A stretch of DNA of 64,000 bases, taken from NCBI GenBank assembly GCA_038373865.1, contig JAXGGA010003398.1, positions 39,492 through 103,491 on the forward strand, in the 5' to 3' direction. A program made the position numbers and the translations under genes. The notes under the pieces are model-generated. The model was not told the DNA's origin. It saw only the letters and a program-made list of their open reading frames with translations, and ran no database searches. Of the stretch, positions 23,668-44,209 are shown in pieces (within the stretch, counting starts at the first letter, position 1; every line of letters starts with the position of its first letter). Origin of the DNA: Uloborus plumipes (lineage: Eukaryota > Arthropoda > Arachnida > Araneae > Uloboridae).

Positions 23668-26327
23668 CACAAGGACTCTTATCTTTAGCGTGTGAACTTT
23701 TAATTGTTAAATTAGGAATTTCGAGCTCTTAAAACGTGTCCCAAATGTCATATGTATTAAAAATGTAATGTCTATCAAGAAAACTGGTGTATTAATAAGA
23801 TTGTCTCAATAGAAAGGTTTTGTTTTTTAAGCGTGAAATGCTTATGCTTGTGTTGAGGCGTAATTCACAAATTATTTCGAGTATTAAACAGGAATCTGAA
23901 AATGCGAAAATATTTAAAATCAAAATAATAAATGATAAAGATTTCATGTTTTAAACGTACTTGTTTTGTTTTGTTTTTATTTATTTTTTATTTATTTTAT
24001 TTTTTAAGTTAATCTATATCACACATAATTGTTTCTGAAGGATAAATATACGCATAGAAAATTATTTGCTTACATGCACACAAATACTTACGAAAACGCT
24101 TTTCCTCAATTCTATATTTTAATTCCATTTTCTTTAGTCATACATTGTCTCTAACGAATATCATTTGAAAAAAAAATCATTTAAAATTTAATTGATATTT
24201 TCTTAAATATTTTTTCATACTTATCTGGTATACGTATCCCTATCTATTTAAAATATGCAAAATAACAAATACGCAGTTGAATAACCATTAATAAAAATAA
24301 TGGAATATAAAAACCACAAAGATTTGCAAAAGAATATGCATAACTTTCAATTTTAAGTTCTTGTGACGGAGAATATTGGTCAATTTGAAACGGTAAAATA
24401 TTTTTATTTTTCAGAGACAAATATCGAATAATGTTTTAACTAGTTTCTTAAACAAACACTTAATTCCAGTCAAGAATGAAATGTAACTGAAAACCAGGGT
24501 AAGAAATAATGTAAGTTATTTTCCAAATTTTATGCATGTACATATCGCAATAGTTTGTTATTTATAAAAATTTTTTTTTCATTATAGCGTGATAATTTTT
24601 TTTCAACTAACAGTTAAGGTATTCTTTAAATTGTACGGATATCCGCTGTGTGTGTCTGTGTAGTTCTCATTCAGTTATATTTTTCATCATTTGTAGTTTG
24701 ATTTTACGTGTTTAGTACAATTTGCCACGTGTACGCGGAGCTAAATGAAACAGTTCATTAACTTTACTAATTCATTCATTAATGAATAAGTAAAGCTACG
24801 TATCACATACGTATCCATTCAATAAGTAATTAACTTACGCTCCTTTGTTCAGTAATTGTTTTTTTTTCCTTTATTCACTTATTGTCTTATACATTCATTA
24901 TTGTATTTTCTCGTTTGTGAATAAACGTGCATTAATTAAAGTATTGATGTATTCATCTATTATTTTACTCATTATTTATTTATGCATATAATCTTGCGTT
25001 TAGTCATTCGTCCGGTGAATATCATTTTTAATAATCAAATGAAAAGTATTTCGTTGTAAAAAAATATTTTACTGAGGTACGCAAAATAAAATGTATATTT
25101 TTTTGTTATTTTTTAAGACGCAGATTTACTGCCAAAATTATAATTGTTATTTCGATCAAAGTTTTATTATAAAATTCATTGCTTATTTTAGTGATTTTTT
25201 TCTGATATTTATTATCATTTTTCTGATTTTCTCTTTTATTATTTAAGGTTAGTTTTCTTTAACTGTTTCACTTAGCTTCAAACTCTCCTACATAAAAATA
25301 TATTAAGATGAAACACATAAAAATGAGTTATTATACTCCATTTATTTTTCTGAAATGTCGCATTCATTATGCTAAAGATTACAAGAAAAAAGCACCACAA
25401 GTCAAAATTTAACGCAACTAAAGTTTTTATACCCACGTTTTGTTGTGAAGCTTTATTAAGATAAATAAGCCCTTCATTTCATGAAAAAGCAAAACAAGAA
25501 AAAATAAACGCATCATAAAGCACGTCATGTTCTATGTGTATGAGATTTAAGTAATTTGGCTTTCAGGAAGATAATGTAGTCTTTTATTTTTATTATACAG
25601 CGTGTAGGTCTGTATTATCTTGTTTCAGGAAGTTGAATACATGTGTTTACATAATTTATTATTGCAAAAGTGTTACCGTTATTGATTTTATTTGAAACGT
25701 ATTATTTTTCTCGGAAGAGAGTGAGCATAAATGATTTGATTAAGCCCACAGTTTGGTGTTTTTTTGGAATTTGTTCAAGAGTGATAATATTTTTTATATA
25801 AAACTTGCTGGCTACTAATCTTCCTGAATTCTGCCAGCTATTTAAATTGTTATATTTAGCTCGTTTAAATGCACACCGTTGCGTTGAAAATATATTTTTA
25901 ACGGGTAATCAAAACAAATTCTTGCACTGGAAGTTTTTAACATGAAACATTTTGTATTATACTTATACTTTATTTTTAAGGATTACACTACTACTATATC
26001 CGCCAATATGCAAATGGGCACCACGTGTGATAAATGTACGAGGTTCAATGAAACTGAATTGATATTTGCCTAGTGACCTTCAACACTCGGACATTCGTCT
26101 CTTCAGCCAGTCGGCAAGTGCAGATTATGCCAATTTTTAAAACCAAGCCGTTGTTTTGCGGTAATTAAATTCTTTAAATACTTAAATTTGAATATAGTTA
26201 TTTTAGCATATTTTTAATAATTTTTCGTCTTATATTTAAATTATTATTCAACAACCAAAAAATACTTTCAATATTTTCAAAACTTTAATTATATTTTAAT
26301 GTATATTTTTAAATCACATACAATTAA
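22969..26327. other. AT-rich intergenic DNA without recognised gene
   Basis: No gene is supported. A (TA)n tract lies at 23584-23651. Small words built on ttcatt/aatgaa are frequent around 24750-25000, which may be a degraded simple repeat. Confidence 0.55.
23584..23651. repeat. (TA)n microsatellite ending in poly-T
   Basis: AT dinucleotides with one gaat interruption at 23634-23637, followed by a run of 17 T. Confidence 0.93.
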
Positions 26328-26899
26328 CCAGTTAACCGGGGAATTAGCTATTGCTCAACTCGTTTCACAATGGGGACTTTTTTTTCGCAGCGATAAGTAA
26401 TATCACACCTCAAATAATAAAAGAATATCGTTTTTAACATATGATTTTTATTTATTTTGATAAAATATTTTATATTTTTAGCCATATTTTGTAGAAAATA
26501 AAAAGTACTTAAGTCATAAATTTATTACTAATAAAAATATATAAAACACTGAAATTCACAATAAGAATATTCAAATCAGAAAGTTATTACTAACATGTAA
26601 GATACTGAAATGCAGACTAAAATGAATCCAAATTGTGGCAGCTCGAAGTATAGATCATGCAGCGCCAGTTTTCCCGTTAATAGCGCTCAAGTTACAGATT
26701 ACAAAAACATGAAAATTCATGACGCATCAACAATATGATGGCATATATATAACCACCCTAAGATTTAACAGATAAGAACAACGTAGAACGTGATGCCTTC
26801 AATATATTACGATTAATTTCCATGACGAAAAATTTCGTCATGCCCATTGCTGTTGGCTTTTATGTATGACGAAATATTTCGTCATACCCAGTTAACAGG
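26328..26899. mobile_element. piggyBac-like MITE, 572 bp
   Basis: Left terminus ccagttaaccggg and right terminus, reverse-complemented, cctgttaactggg. TTAA lies immediately outside each (26324-26327 and 26900-26903), the hallmark of piggyBac integration. Near the right end are two palindromes, tgacgaaaaatttcgtca (26823-26840) and tgacgaaatatttcgtca (26868-26885). No transposase frame is visible. Confidence 0.75.
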
Positions 26900-26903
26900 T
26901 TAA

Positions 26904-28804
26904 GTAACTAGTAAAGAAGCACCAATGAGCAAACTGGCAGATTACCGATTAAATTGAGCCCAAAAAGTACCTTTTTAGCGCTATTGAAATAGCAATTTTT
27001 ATCGAAAGTATATTAATCAATCCAAGTGGGTACCTTGTTTTTTCTAACACACTAATTTACTTTTTTTTTTTTTGCAAAGTAAAAGCATTTTATTGTGAAA
27101 TAAAAGCATAAAGAATGAATCTGTATTTTTTTTTCGCATATAAATTCATAAGTAAATAAAAAATACAATAATGTTTACAAAAAAATAATATGACAAATTT
27201 ATAAGTTCTAAATCCCAAAAAATGAATAATTTGACGTAATACATTTGAATTTCCCCGTTGCTATAAAATTAAATTTCAAAGTTTTTTATAGTAATACAAA
27301 ATTTACATTATGATCATGCATTGGAACATAAAATACACATTGAAGATATTTTTATATTTTTATATTATATGTCAAATCATACTTTCCAAAACTTATGTAA
27401 TTGCACTGCGGGGGCATGTTTTATAATTCTTAAAAACAGTGAACACGTTAGTTTTTCTTTTGATTAAATAACGTATTTTAATCCAATAAAATGCTTGACT
27501 AATGAGTTTGTATATATGTAACCAAACGTATACTAAGAAATAAATCGAAACCATATCCGTTAATAATGCATTCATATACCTAAGAAAATGGCTTATCTAG
27601 GAAAACGAAAGTAACATATTTTCAAAAAACCTTTCAGTAAATCTTGCATTTTTGTTTCAAGGGAAGTATACTCTTACTAAATAATAAAAATGTATTTGAG
27701 ATGTTTTTTTCTTTTTTGTCTTATCTTATGTTTCTTCAACAGATCTTTTATGTGTTCCACTGAAAAATTCACTTTTTTTTTAGAATAATATATCCAGCAC
27801 GTTAACAGCTGATAATCAATATTAAATAAAAACATACATCTTACGGAAACATTTAAAGAAAATTAACACCAAAAAAGTAACTATGTCAAGATGTGCGAGT
27901 ACCAAATCATTTTCTTGTTATACTCATCATATAACAATGCTACAATATTATTAACATGATTTCATTTATAATTCGAAACAATGCGAGAATTAACTTAATA
28001 TTCCTGAACAAATATTAAATGATTTCTTTTCACTAAATATGAACGTAGTCTTATACTTAATCAAATAATATTCTTCTGTATTGACTATTCGAAAAACTTC
28101 AAGTTACTTAAGCCAACATACTTCTGAGTTAAAAAAACACATAATATTGATAAACTGAAAAATAATATCTCTATTTATTATTTCAAAGTGCACACCTGCG
28201 TCACTTTCTAAATTTTAAAGATTTTATCGCCTTATCGGGAAAAAAAGGTCAATAAATGAAATATGTCAATAAACTTCAGTGTGGATAACATTTCAAGTGT
28301 TACTTCAGTTATAAAATTTTGCTAACAAAATTCAGAATATTTTTTTGTTTACAAATCAAGTTTTCTAATATTGCAGCATTTTTTGTGTGTTTTACCCTCG
28401 AAAATCCTTTTACTAAGTGGGTTTCAACGAAAACTTTAAAAGATTATGCAATGATACTACTTCGTAATTCCATACTTGAAATTTGAATTAGCTCTTCGTT
28501 CTAAAATTGCATAATATTTTCCCGACATCTTCTGTTATAAATCATTACAACGAATGTGTGTAACGAAAATGTATAAAAAGATGTTTGAGTATATTTGATG
28601 AAAGTCATAGGAAATGATTTTGCACGATCTCGTTATGATAGAAAAAAAATGACTATGATAACTATAACAAGAAGCTAGTCAATAAATACAGATATTAATT
28701 TACTTCTTGTTGAAAACATGAAAACAGTTTTAGATTCATCCCCGATCCTTTCGTTATATAATTATGCTCATGTTTTACATTTTTGCAAAACAGTAACTAG
28801 TATA
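26904..28804. other. AT-rich intergenic DNA without recognised gene
   Basis: Nothing recognisable apart from AT-rich low-complexity DNA. Confidence 0.55.
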
Positions 28805-28873
28805 TAGAGAAAATTACAACATTAATGAGGCACACTGCTTATTTGTGCCTCCTTAACGTTGTATTTTTCTCTA
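28805..28873. repeat. 69-nt imperfect hairpin (~30-bp stem)
   Basis: The left arm, tagagaaaattacaacatta onward, pairs with the right arm (28844-28873) through about 30 bp with a few mismatches and an 8-nt loop. Stem and loop sizes resemble a microRNA precursor, but a degenerate short MITE is equally possible. Confidence 0.7.
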
Positions 28874-30839
28874 CATCATTAGCGCAAAAGTATTTGTAAA
28901 ATTTAGTAACTAGTATAGTTAATACAGGAAAACGGATGAACTTCTAATGCAGTGAATTGGTGTAGTAAGGTGTCTCATGCTACAGTAGCAGATTTTAAAC
29001 CGCTATCATATATTACCTGAATATACCGTAAAATGAGTTGTATGGTCTAACCTTTCAACTTCATTCATAAAATAGGCAATTAAAATTGTGCGAAAACTTG
29101 CTATGATTTTTCTGTTGATATTCCAAGCAAAAACAAAACATGATGAACAGTTTTTATTTATTTATCTAATTTTTAGAAATGTGTTTCGATTAACCCCGCA
29201 ATCATGGTTGTTTCGCACCATATGTTATTATTATTACATTTTTTATTAATTTTTAATTCAAACGTTAATGTGCTTAACAAAACAAAATAATATTGATGGC
29301 AGATAATAAGAACAAAGAGTCAAATAAAACTTCTTCTTTTTAAACCAGCAAACGTGTGATTTGCGAGCAATCGAAAATAATTTTAAGCTTATCAAAGATT
29401 GAAATTCGTTTTCAGAAAAAAATGTTGATAGATTTAATATAAACTCAAGAAAATTATTCCATTTAGAATTGGTATTATGTACGTAACACTTGCAGATGCC
29501 CGAATGTTGCGGCTTGACTTCGCTCTTTCTTGATATATTTCTTTTCCTTTTCGCAGGCAGCTCATAAGCCAATAGTGTTGCCAAAAGAATACAAGTAAAT
29601 GTAGCCTATTTGTCGTGGTATTGCCTTTCTAAGAAAAAAAACATAGTATTTTTTGTCAGAAATTCTACTTTAAAACAAAGGGAGAATGAAATGTTAACAC
29701 ATTATCTTTATACCTGTACTTATATCTTTTAAACGTGCGCAGATCATTAAAAATACAATAATGCTACTAATAGACTGTATTCCTTTCAAAACTCTCATCC
29801 AATGGCCTTATTTTTGTAAAAGCGCTTCTCTAATTACTGCTCAAGTTAAATCTTCGGAGACGTTGCATCGATTCTACAGTCACTCAGCTGCCAAACGAAG
29901 GGAGTGAGTAATATCTTGTAAACTCATTTATTTTCAAAAAGCCACCTGAGCCTGCAATAAAAAAAGCAATGCAGTATTTGGATAGGTGATTAATTTTCAC
30001 GTGTCTACTGATTATCATATTATTAACTATCACTTGTCTATATATTCATTGATTAAACCATTATCTTAAATGAGAAGTAGAAAGAAGGAATTAAAAGTTT
30101 TTTTTATTTATTTTTTAATGCAGCATCCTAGCAAAAGTTTTCATCATTTCGTAGCAGTATTCTCTAGTCTTATGTATTGAAATCATAAAATTAATATGGG
30201 TTTGTCCATGTGTCATCACGTTTCTTGATGGCCTGGTAAAAAGATCTTGACATAATGGTTAAATTATTAAGTTATGATTAAATGTTATACTCTATTTCAT
30301 TATTTAATGTTCTGAAAAAAAAATATTTACTGGAATTACAGCATGATTGCTTGCAGCTACAGAACTACAACATAATTATAATCGTAATTAATAAACATAT
30401 CATGCATAAAAATACGTTAAAATGGTCCAGTACATCTGCTTACTGACATGAACATTAAATTAAACAAACATTCAAAATTGCAATGTTATACAGTCATGTT
30501 CAGAAACTCAACATCTTGTTTCATGGCGAAGCTGCGTCATTGCAGGGAACATGAGATCAAAGCTTATGCATGAATTAGGTGATAAGCTTTCTGTTGTCAG
30601 GCAGGTTAGCACACCGCTCATCTGTGGCAGTTTCATAATCGCTTTTGTGCTGCAATTTCAGGTGCACATCAATGTTGCCGTAAAATGACTGAATAATTAA
30701 TACGGCATGCTCATATCATTGCTCTGCCATAGCATTATACATTCAATAATTATTGATTTGATGTTAGTGGCACACGGCAAAATTTGTGCTTACTATTCTG
30801 TGGTAAGTATCTATTAACTTCGAAAATATAGACTAGATA
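28874..30839. other. AT-rich intergenic DNA without recognised gene
   Basis: No gene supported. A 108-residue minus-strand frame at 29258-29584 has no recognisable domain and contains long low-complexity hydrophobic stretches. Confidence 0.5.
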
Positions 30840-31157
30840 CACTGCAAAACATGAAGTGTTGTTTTTACAGTATAGTTTATGGCTGCAAAATTTAACTGTA
30901 TTATACTGCAAGAGCAACTGTATAATACTGGCAGCAGAGATTCCAGTTTAAAACTCTAAAACGCCCTGTAATAAACTGTAAAATTAGCAGTTTTGCAGTT
31001 TATTACTGTAAAATTAGCAATTTTACAATTTAGTTCTGTAAAAGCAGAAGTTTTACATTTTATCACTGTAAAAATTAGCAATTTTTACTACAAAATAGTT
31101 TGATACTATAAGATTAGCTGTATTATACTGTAAAAAAAGCAATCATCTTTTACAGTG
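30840..31157. mobile_element. TIR element (cactgcaaaa family), uninterrupted, 318 bp
   Basis: The ends cactgcaaaa and ttttacagtg are flanked by TA on both sides (30838-30839 and 31158-31159), as in Tc1/mariner-type MITEs. The interior is a degenerate array of about 30-bp units based on ctgtaaaattagca and its complement. It is the intact relative of the Helitron-split element at 18534-20443. Confidence 0.85.
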
Positions 31158-31159
31158 TA

Positions 31160-32160
31160 CTCGTAAAAAGGATAAATATATTTATCTTGCGTTAACTATA
31201 AAATATCTTACGATAAAGTGAGTGAACACTATGTTTTATTTTACATGAGTAAGTTTTTGCTGTTTCTATGGCTTATATATGCATTTTGTTTATGTCTTCG
31301 TACATTAAGCGACATTTTAATTAAATTTACTATAAATGTAACGTTTTAAAAACTTTTTAATGTTGCTATTATTAGTTTGTTTATTGTCGTTATCTGCAAT
31401 TTTAAGGGAATTTAAGATGAGGTGATCATAAGATTAGTAGAGGAACAATAATAAAATTTATAATTTGTGACTAATTAAAAAAATGGATTTTACAGCATTA
31501 TATATTTAAAACCTGCTATACTGAAATACATAGGTCTGTTTTGCAATTATTTAAGCAATTATCAATCAAGCAAAGCATTTCCGGTTTTAGATTTTGCTCG
31601 TGATTCAATAAATAATGCATCACTTTGGTTATTGATATTTATGCGAAACTAAACTCTGTACTTCTGTCCACTTTAAAATAATTGCAATTACGTAGACCAT
31701 TAATCAATGTAAAGTGTTTGGATATTTGTGACGCAAAGCTATTTATACGTTGAAAGGTATCAAATTGTCAACATTGTCAAAGATGGAACAATTCAATCGG
31801 TCTAGTTTGGTGGCTGCGTTAATTTTGCACGAAATTTTACTGTTAATAAAATGCACGAATTTTGCAGAAACTATGTTATGTATTTTTAAGTGCATGTATA
31901 TAATTCCGCAATGTTTCATTTGATTGTGTACATAGTTGTCAATGGTATGCTACTTATTAGAAACAAAATAGAACTAGTTAATAGCAAATGAAACTAATAT
32001 AAATACTTAAAATGATTAAACTTTGAGTTCCTTTTAGTTTCAAATTCCCTAAAAAGTACACGAAGGAGACATAAGTGAGAAACTGGAAAGAATAGCATGC
32101 ATGAAACAGTGATAAAAGTGAGAAAAAAGTATTATAAGAGGGGTTAAGCTTAATTCATTT
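31160..32160. other. AT-rich intergenic DNA without recognised gene
   Basis: No recognisable gene or element. Confidence 0.55.
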
Positions 32161-32268
32161 CCCAAGTAGCACACTTCGTTTTTTAAAGGTTGTAAAATGG
32201 TTATTAACGTTGTAAAAACCGATTAAAAACGTTTATAACACGTTTAAACGTTTTTTGTGCTACCTGGG
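32161..32268. mobile_element. 108-bp MITE with cccaagtagcac/gtgctacctggg ends
   Basis: A 12-bp imperfect inverted terminal pair flanks an interior made of variants of aaacgttt and gttgtaaaa. The ends resemble those of the larger element at 59892-61031 although the interiors differ. Target duplication is unclear. Confidence 0.65.
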
Positions 32269-37518
<5,250 letters not shown>

Positions 37519-37533
37519 ATATATACATATATA

Positions 37534-39250
<1,717 letters not shown>

Positions 39251-39260
39251 ATATATATAT

Positions 39261-42200
39261 ACACGTATGTAAGTGGTATTAGAGGTACAAAAAAAAGAAC
39301 CCCCGCTTTATGTTATAGAAATGTAACTGAACTCAAAATTCAGTTATGTATTGTTGTTGTTGTCATGTATTGGTGTCATATAAGCCACTATCAACACATT
39401 GATGCATTAGCCTCGAGAGCTTTTTCTTAAGGAAACTAACATGCAATGTCTAATTCGCAAAATATCGAAATTTTAATTTTTACTTCAATTTTTAATCAAA
39501 CTGTAAAAACTATGTCAAAGAAGCTTTTCTACTTTTTTTAAGTTTATATTTAAGTTAAAAATTATGTTTGTGAACAGATTAGCAAAAAAAAATGGCTAAT
39601 TGGCCAAACGAAGAAAGCGGGATTTCACTCAGTTCAACTGTGGAAAAAAAAGTACAACGGTACTTTCAAATAAAATTTAAAATACTTTTATTGCCTCCAT
39701 AAAACTCACATTAAACAACTTCATAAACTCAAAAATAGTATTAAAAATTCTTTTCTAGGGTTATCAAATCGCAGAGAAAAATAACGACACACATTGTGAC
39801 TTTGAAAGAACGTAATGTAATTGTACTTGTTAGGTCATTAAAAATTGATTTACACCTATTATGCCATTTCTTAGTCACAACCCTCGTATTTTTAACAAGT
39901 AAGCCGCAGTTTCATAAAAACTTTAAATTTGTGCTTTCGCTATTAATTAGAAATTGGTTTTTATTTAATAACAATATTATATGGGCAGGCATGGATCTTA
40001 ATTTGTAACCACGAAAGTGGGATACGTTCCGGATTTCTTTCATTAATGAGGCAAATGAATGGATACTGCAAAATTGCTAGTGCCATCGCTTTTAAGCTCT
40101 AAAAATGGAATTCAGAACAGTACACGAAAAATGAAATAACAAAACAAGTAGAATAAAACAGTATGCATCAATATTAAACGAACATGTATATCAACGGCAG
40201 TGTAATATTAGTTACTCCTATAGTAATTAGTTAGGAAACATGACATGATATCCATCACTGAACGGCAAGACACAATACAAATTCCACTAATGTGTATTGC
40301 TGGTAATTTCTCATTCATGAAAAATTTACTAATGAGGTGCATAATATCATTTGTTTCAAATTAGCCACGATTAATATTTACGAGCCTAAACTTACACTGG
40401 TAATGGTTTAGTGATCTCATTTCGATTTAGGTAAGCTTGTAGCTAGCATGTAACTATTTTTCCTGCTTTCAAATTTTGTGGTAATTAAACTAAAACAACT
40501 GATCATAATTCACATTGTTTTAGAAATGAATCATGTTTTATTTATATCATTCTAGTTACTGGTTTCATAATTATTTTATGCATAAAAGTCTGGTTGAACT
40601 AAAGAACTCTACCAGAAGGCCTAAATTAAATGATTAGGTATACGAAAAAAAAAAAAAAAAAAAGGAAAACGGAATGTAATTTATTATTGGTACATTCACA
40701 AAAAAAGAGCGATAAATAGGTTTAACTATTTTAGACATAGAGATTATCTTAGTATTCGCTGTCAAACCATATATTTTTCTATAATAAGAGAACAAAATAC
40801 GGTGGATTTAATATCATGCAATCCAAAAGCGGACTACGTATTTGCCATTTCGTCCTGGAGAAAAACAATTGCATTCGTTACACGTTACATGCATGAAGTG
40901 TACATTTAGACCAAAACTAGTTTAGCTTACACATGTTAAGTTTCCTTTAAACTGCTGTAAAAAATTAAACCAAGGAAATTGGGATTAAATTTCATGCGTT
41001 TTGGAGAAATTACATTTCACACACATCGTTTTGGTTTAAAAATGATTTTCTATAATAGTATTATTTTCTCCTATTTGCTTTTGAAAATTAACTATAGAAA
41101 AAAAAAAAACATTACCAATGTGCAATGAATTTTTGTTGAGTAATATTCAAAAAACTGATCTGATTTGATTTCAAAAACTGACTTTTTTTTTTTTTTTTTG
41201 TGAGCTTCACAGTAGAAATGTTTAAATGAAGCTACACTTATATAGCTTCATTTTGAAGCCACTAAATTTCTTCCATGTCTAATTAATTTTACACTTCCAT
41301 TTAATATATTTAAAATTCATTTCACATTTACGGAGGAATTTTCTATTTCTCAGCAAAAGTATATCTTGCCAAAAGCGAATTGCATACTAAAACTAAGCTG
41401 AGCTCTATATGGCAGAAAAATATATGCTTAATTTTAATTATGCAGCAATTCAAAGCATAAAGAGGGAAACAAAAGTTGACCGGAATAATCTAGCATATAA
41501 AACTTTTATTCAATAATAAAAATGTTGCTTCTTTAAGCAATGATTATTGAAGTAAAAATTATGATAAATAATAAATTCAATCATTAAATTGAATCACTAT
41601 TAACAGTAAGTAAATTTTACCCTTAACTTGCAAAACATAGCAAACGGTAATCGTTTAACCATCGAGAATGCCGGAAATTTCCATTTATTTTTATTCAAGA
41701 GGGCACTTTCTTTAGAAACTCCAGCTCTTAAGAAAATACATTAGGCTCCAAATCCCCCTATCCTCAAGAAGTTATTTAATCTTGAAAAGAACAAAGCATA
41801 TATCGATTAAGAGCTGTACATTTTACGTTAGAGATAAGAAAATAATGAAATAAGCTAAGTATGGTTATGGTTGAAAGCTATTATTGAATGTGGGGAACCA
41901 ATGACAAAGAAAGATTTATTCTTCTAATTTAAGCATTATTCGAGTTTAGATGCGATGGGCGGGAAATTTAATTGTCTCATTAAATTTAAATACATTGCTA
42001 GTTGGTATGTTTATTGGTAATTTAAGCATGCCTGAAACGCCTCAAGGGAAATTAAATATTACAACTCTTTTCTCCGTTTCTTCTTTTGAAAAATAAAATG
42101 AAAACATTAAAGTTTACTTTTAGTTAGAAGTTTCTGTAGAATAGATTATGCATTTTCTACAGCTATATATATTTTTTTTTCTAAATTATCTGCTGATTTT

Positions 42201-43640
42201 AGAGTAAACGAAAAATTGTCAGTGGTTGGGCCCTTGGTTATTTTTAGGGTATTGTGAGAAAAATGTTTTTTTTTCTACTTTTATGCAAAGTACTTGAATA
42301 AAAGTAACACAAAAAAAATGCTTCGAGGGGAAAGCTTACGTCTACTTTGAATACCTCAAATTAGAAAAAAGAGATTTATTTTGACTTCTAAGCATTTAAA
42401 AGTGTTGCTTGTATTAACACATTTGTAAAAGATAACTATTATCAATGTACAGGTTCGAGGCAGAGCTGATTTTCTAACCAAGGAAAGTAAACTAGTTCCG
42501 AAGATCTTATTTTGATGCTTAAATAATCTGAATTTCATCCAAAATATAAAAAATAACGCAAAATTTTATTTTGCATAAGTACAAAATCCGTGCTCCCGAA
42601 AACTCTGGCCCAAATTAAGCCCTAATTACAGTCAGTTTATTAGGATGAACTCTTTAAAAAATTCTTTAAACAGTACTTTGTTAAAGTTTAATTCACGAAA
42701 AAAAACAATTTTTTTTTTGAAAGCCTAAAGAATTAAAAGCTGCCTATTTCATTTATGCATACTAGTTCTTGAGAACGACATATTTTGGGCATATCCTTTA
42801 AAAGTAGCATTTTTTTCTTTCTTTTCTTATTTATTTTATTATTATTATTATTAGTTTTTGTTCACTTCAAAGTATTTTAAAAGCTAGTATGTAATATATA
42901 TCGATTAAAAATCTCAAATTTACTAATAGTTTCTTAAATTCGCTTCATGCTTAGTTGTAATATCAAGCCTTAAATAATGCTAACTTTTCTCAACTACGAT
43001 TTTTCGTTTCTGAACTGCAGTTCTTTATTTAACTTTCTCTGAAATTAGTATTGATTTAAATTTTTTGAAGATGTTCAACCAATTGAGATAGTTTAGTAGT
43101 TATGTTCTTTATTTTTCAATAAGCATGTATGATTTTCTAAAATCTTTTCGGTAAGGACTCTATAGTACAAAAAATGAGTATGCATACAGAAATTAAGAAC
43201 CATTAAAGCACTACGCCAAATTTCCCAAAAAAAGCAAGATTTGCATCAAGAAACAGCTCAGTCAATATTATATTCATCGTGTTCTTGAAAGAGTAATTCA
43301 CAGCATTTTTAGAATGCCTTTTTTTTTTATGAAATGTATATTGTATTTAACAATATCGTTACCTCAGAGAATCATTTAGACCTCTTATTCCAAGATAATA
43401 GAAAGAAGAACACTGTTTCTTGGGAAGACGTTATGTTCAATTTTAGGTATAATTAAATAAGGTGTTTATAAATTTATTCTAGTTTTAATATATATTTTTT
43501 AATTATTTAATTTTTATTTCTACATTTATTTCCCAATATTTATTTGTTTATTTTTTTTACCTCAAGATTTAACATCAGACAGCTCGCCATTCATATTAAG
43601 CGAAAAAGACTCGGTATATAAAGTATTGCATACATTTAGC
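39261..43640. other. AT-rich intergenic DNA without recognised gene
   Basis: No gene or element recognised. Homopolymers lie at 40647-40663 (A) and 41184-41199 (T). Confidence 0.55.
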
Positions 43641-43662
43641 TGGTCAAATTCAAAAGTGCATC

Positions 43663-44110
43663 ATGCTATGGATGTTGGTTCATGTTGGAATTAAAGAAAA
43701 CGACTCTGCTGATGCATTGGCCAAAGAGACAAGGAAACTAAACAGTGATAAACTAACTCTTGTAGTCACACTGAACGATATAAATTCCGTGACAAGATCT
43801 AAATTCAAAGACAAGACTGTAAAACTGAAATGCTAAATCTCTGAACTACAAATTGGAAACAGGACACTAACGAATACTCTTATCAGACTCAGTACACGTC
43901 TCCTGAGCGGAATGATAATCCAAAAACGATGGAAGAACGTATGTACATTGCAAAAACTGCCGTGGCACAGAATCAACCCCTAACCAAATATTTTCAACTC
44001 AGCAATTCTGACGTTCGTGCAATAGATTAGTGATTGTTCTTAAGAAAATGTGTACTCAGAAAAGTGTCTGGACATTTCCGGCGTGGTATACAGAACCTGT
44101 GGTCCTGTAT
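43663..44110 (+). pseudogene. non-LTR retrotransposon (Jockey-like) RNase H 3' remnant
   Basis: A 57-residue open frame at 43663-43836 reads H-V-G-I-K-E-N-D-S-A-D-A-L-A-K-E, matching the C-terminal RNase H block (H-x-G-x-x-G-N-E-x-A-D-x-L-A) of Jockey-like LINEs. The conserved G of G-N-E is replaced by E-N-D here. Downstream, in shifted frames, come remains of the usual tail with Cys and His spacing, including L-L-S-G-M and a C-K-N-C-R-G-T-E block near 43950-43970. TAAA-rich simple sequence at 44175-44206 may be the tail. The upstream polymerase is missing. Confidence 0.75.
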
Positions 44111-44209
44111 GAAAAAGGTAAAAAAAAATAACTTTCAAATTCTTTAAAAAAATGACACTTAATAAACAAACTATAATAAATAAATAAATAAATTAATTAA
44201 TTAATAACT

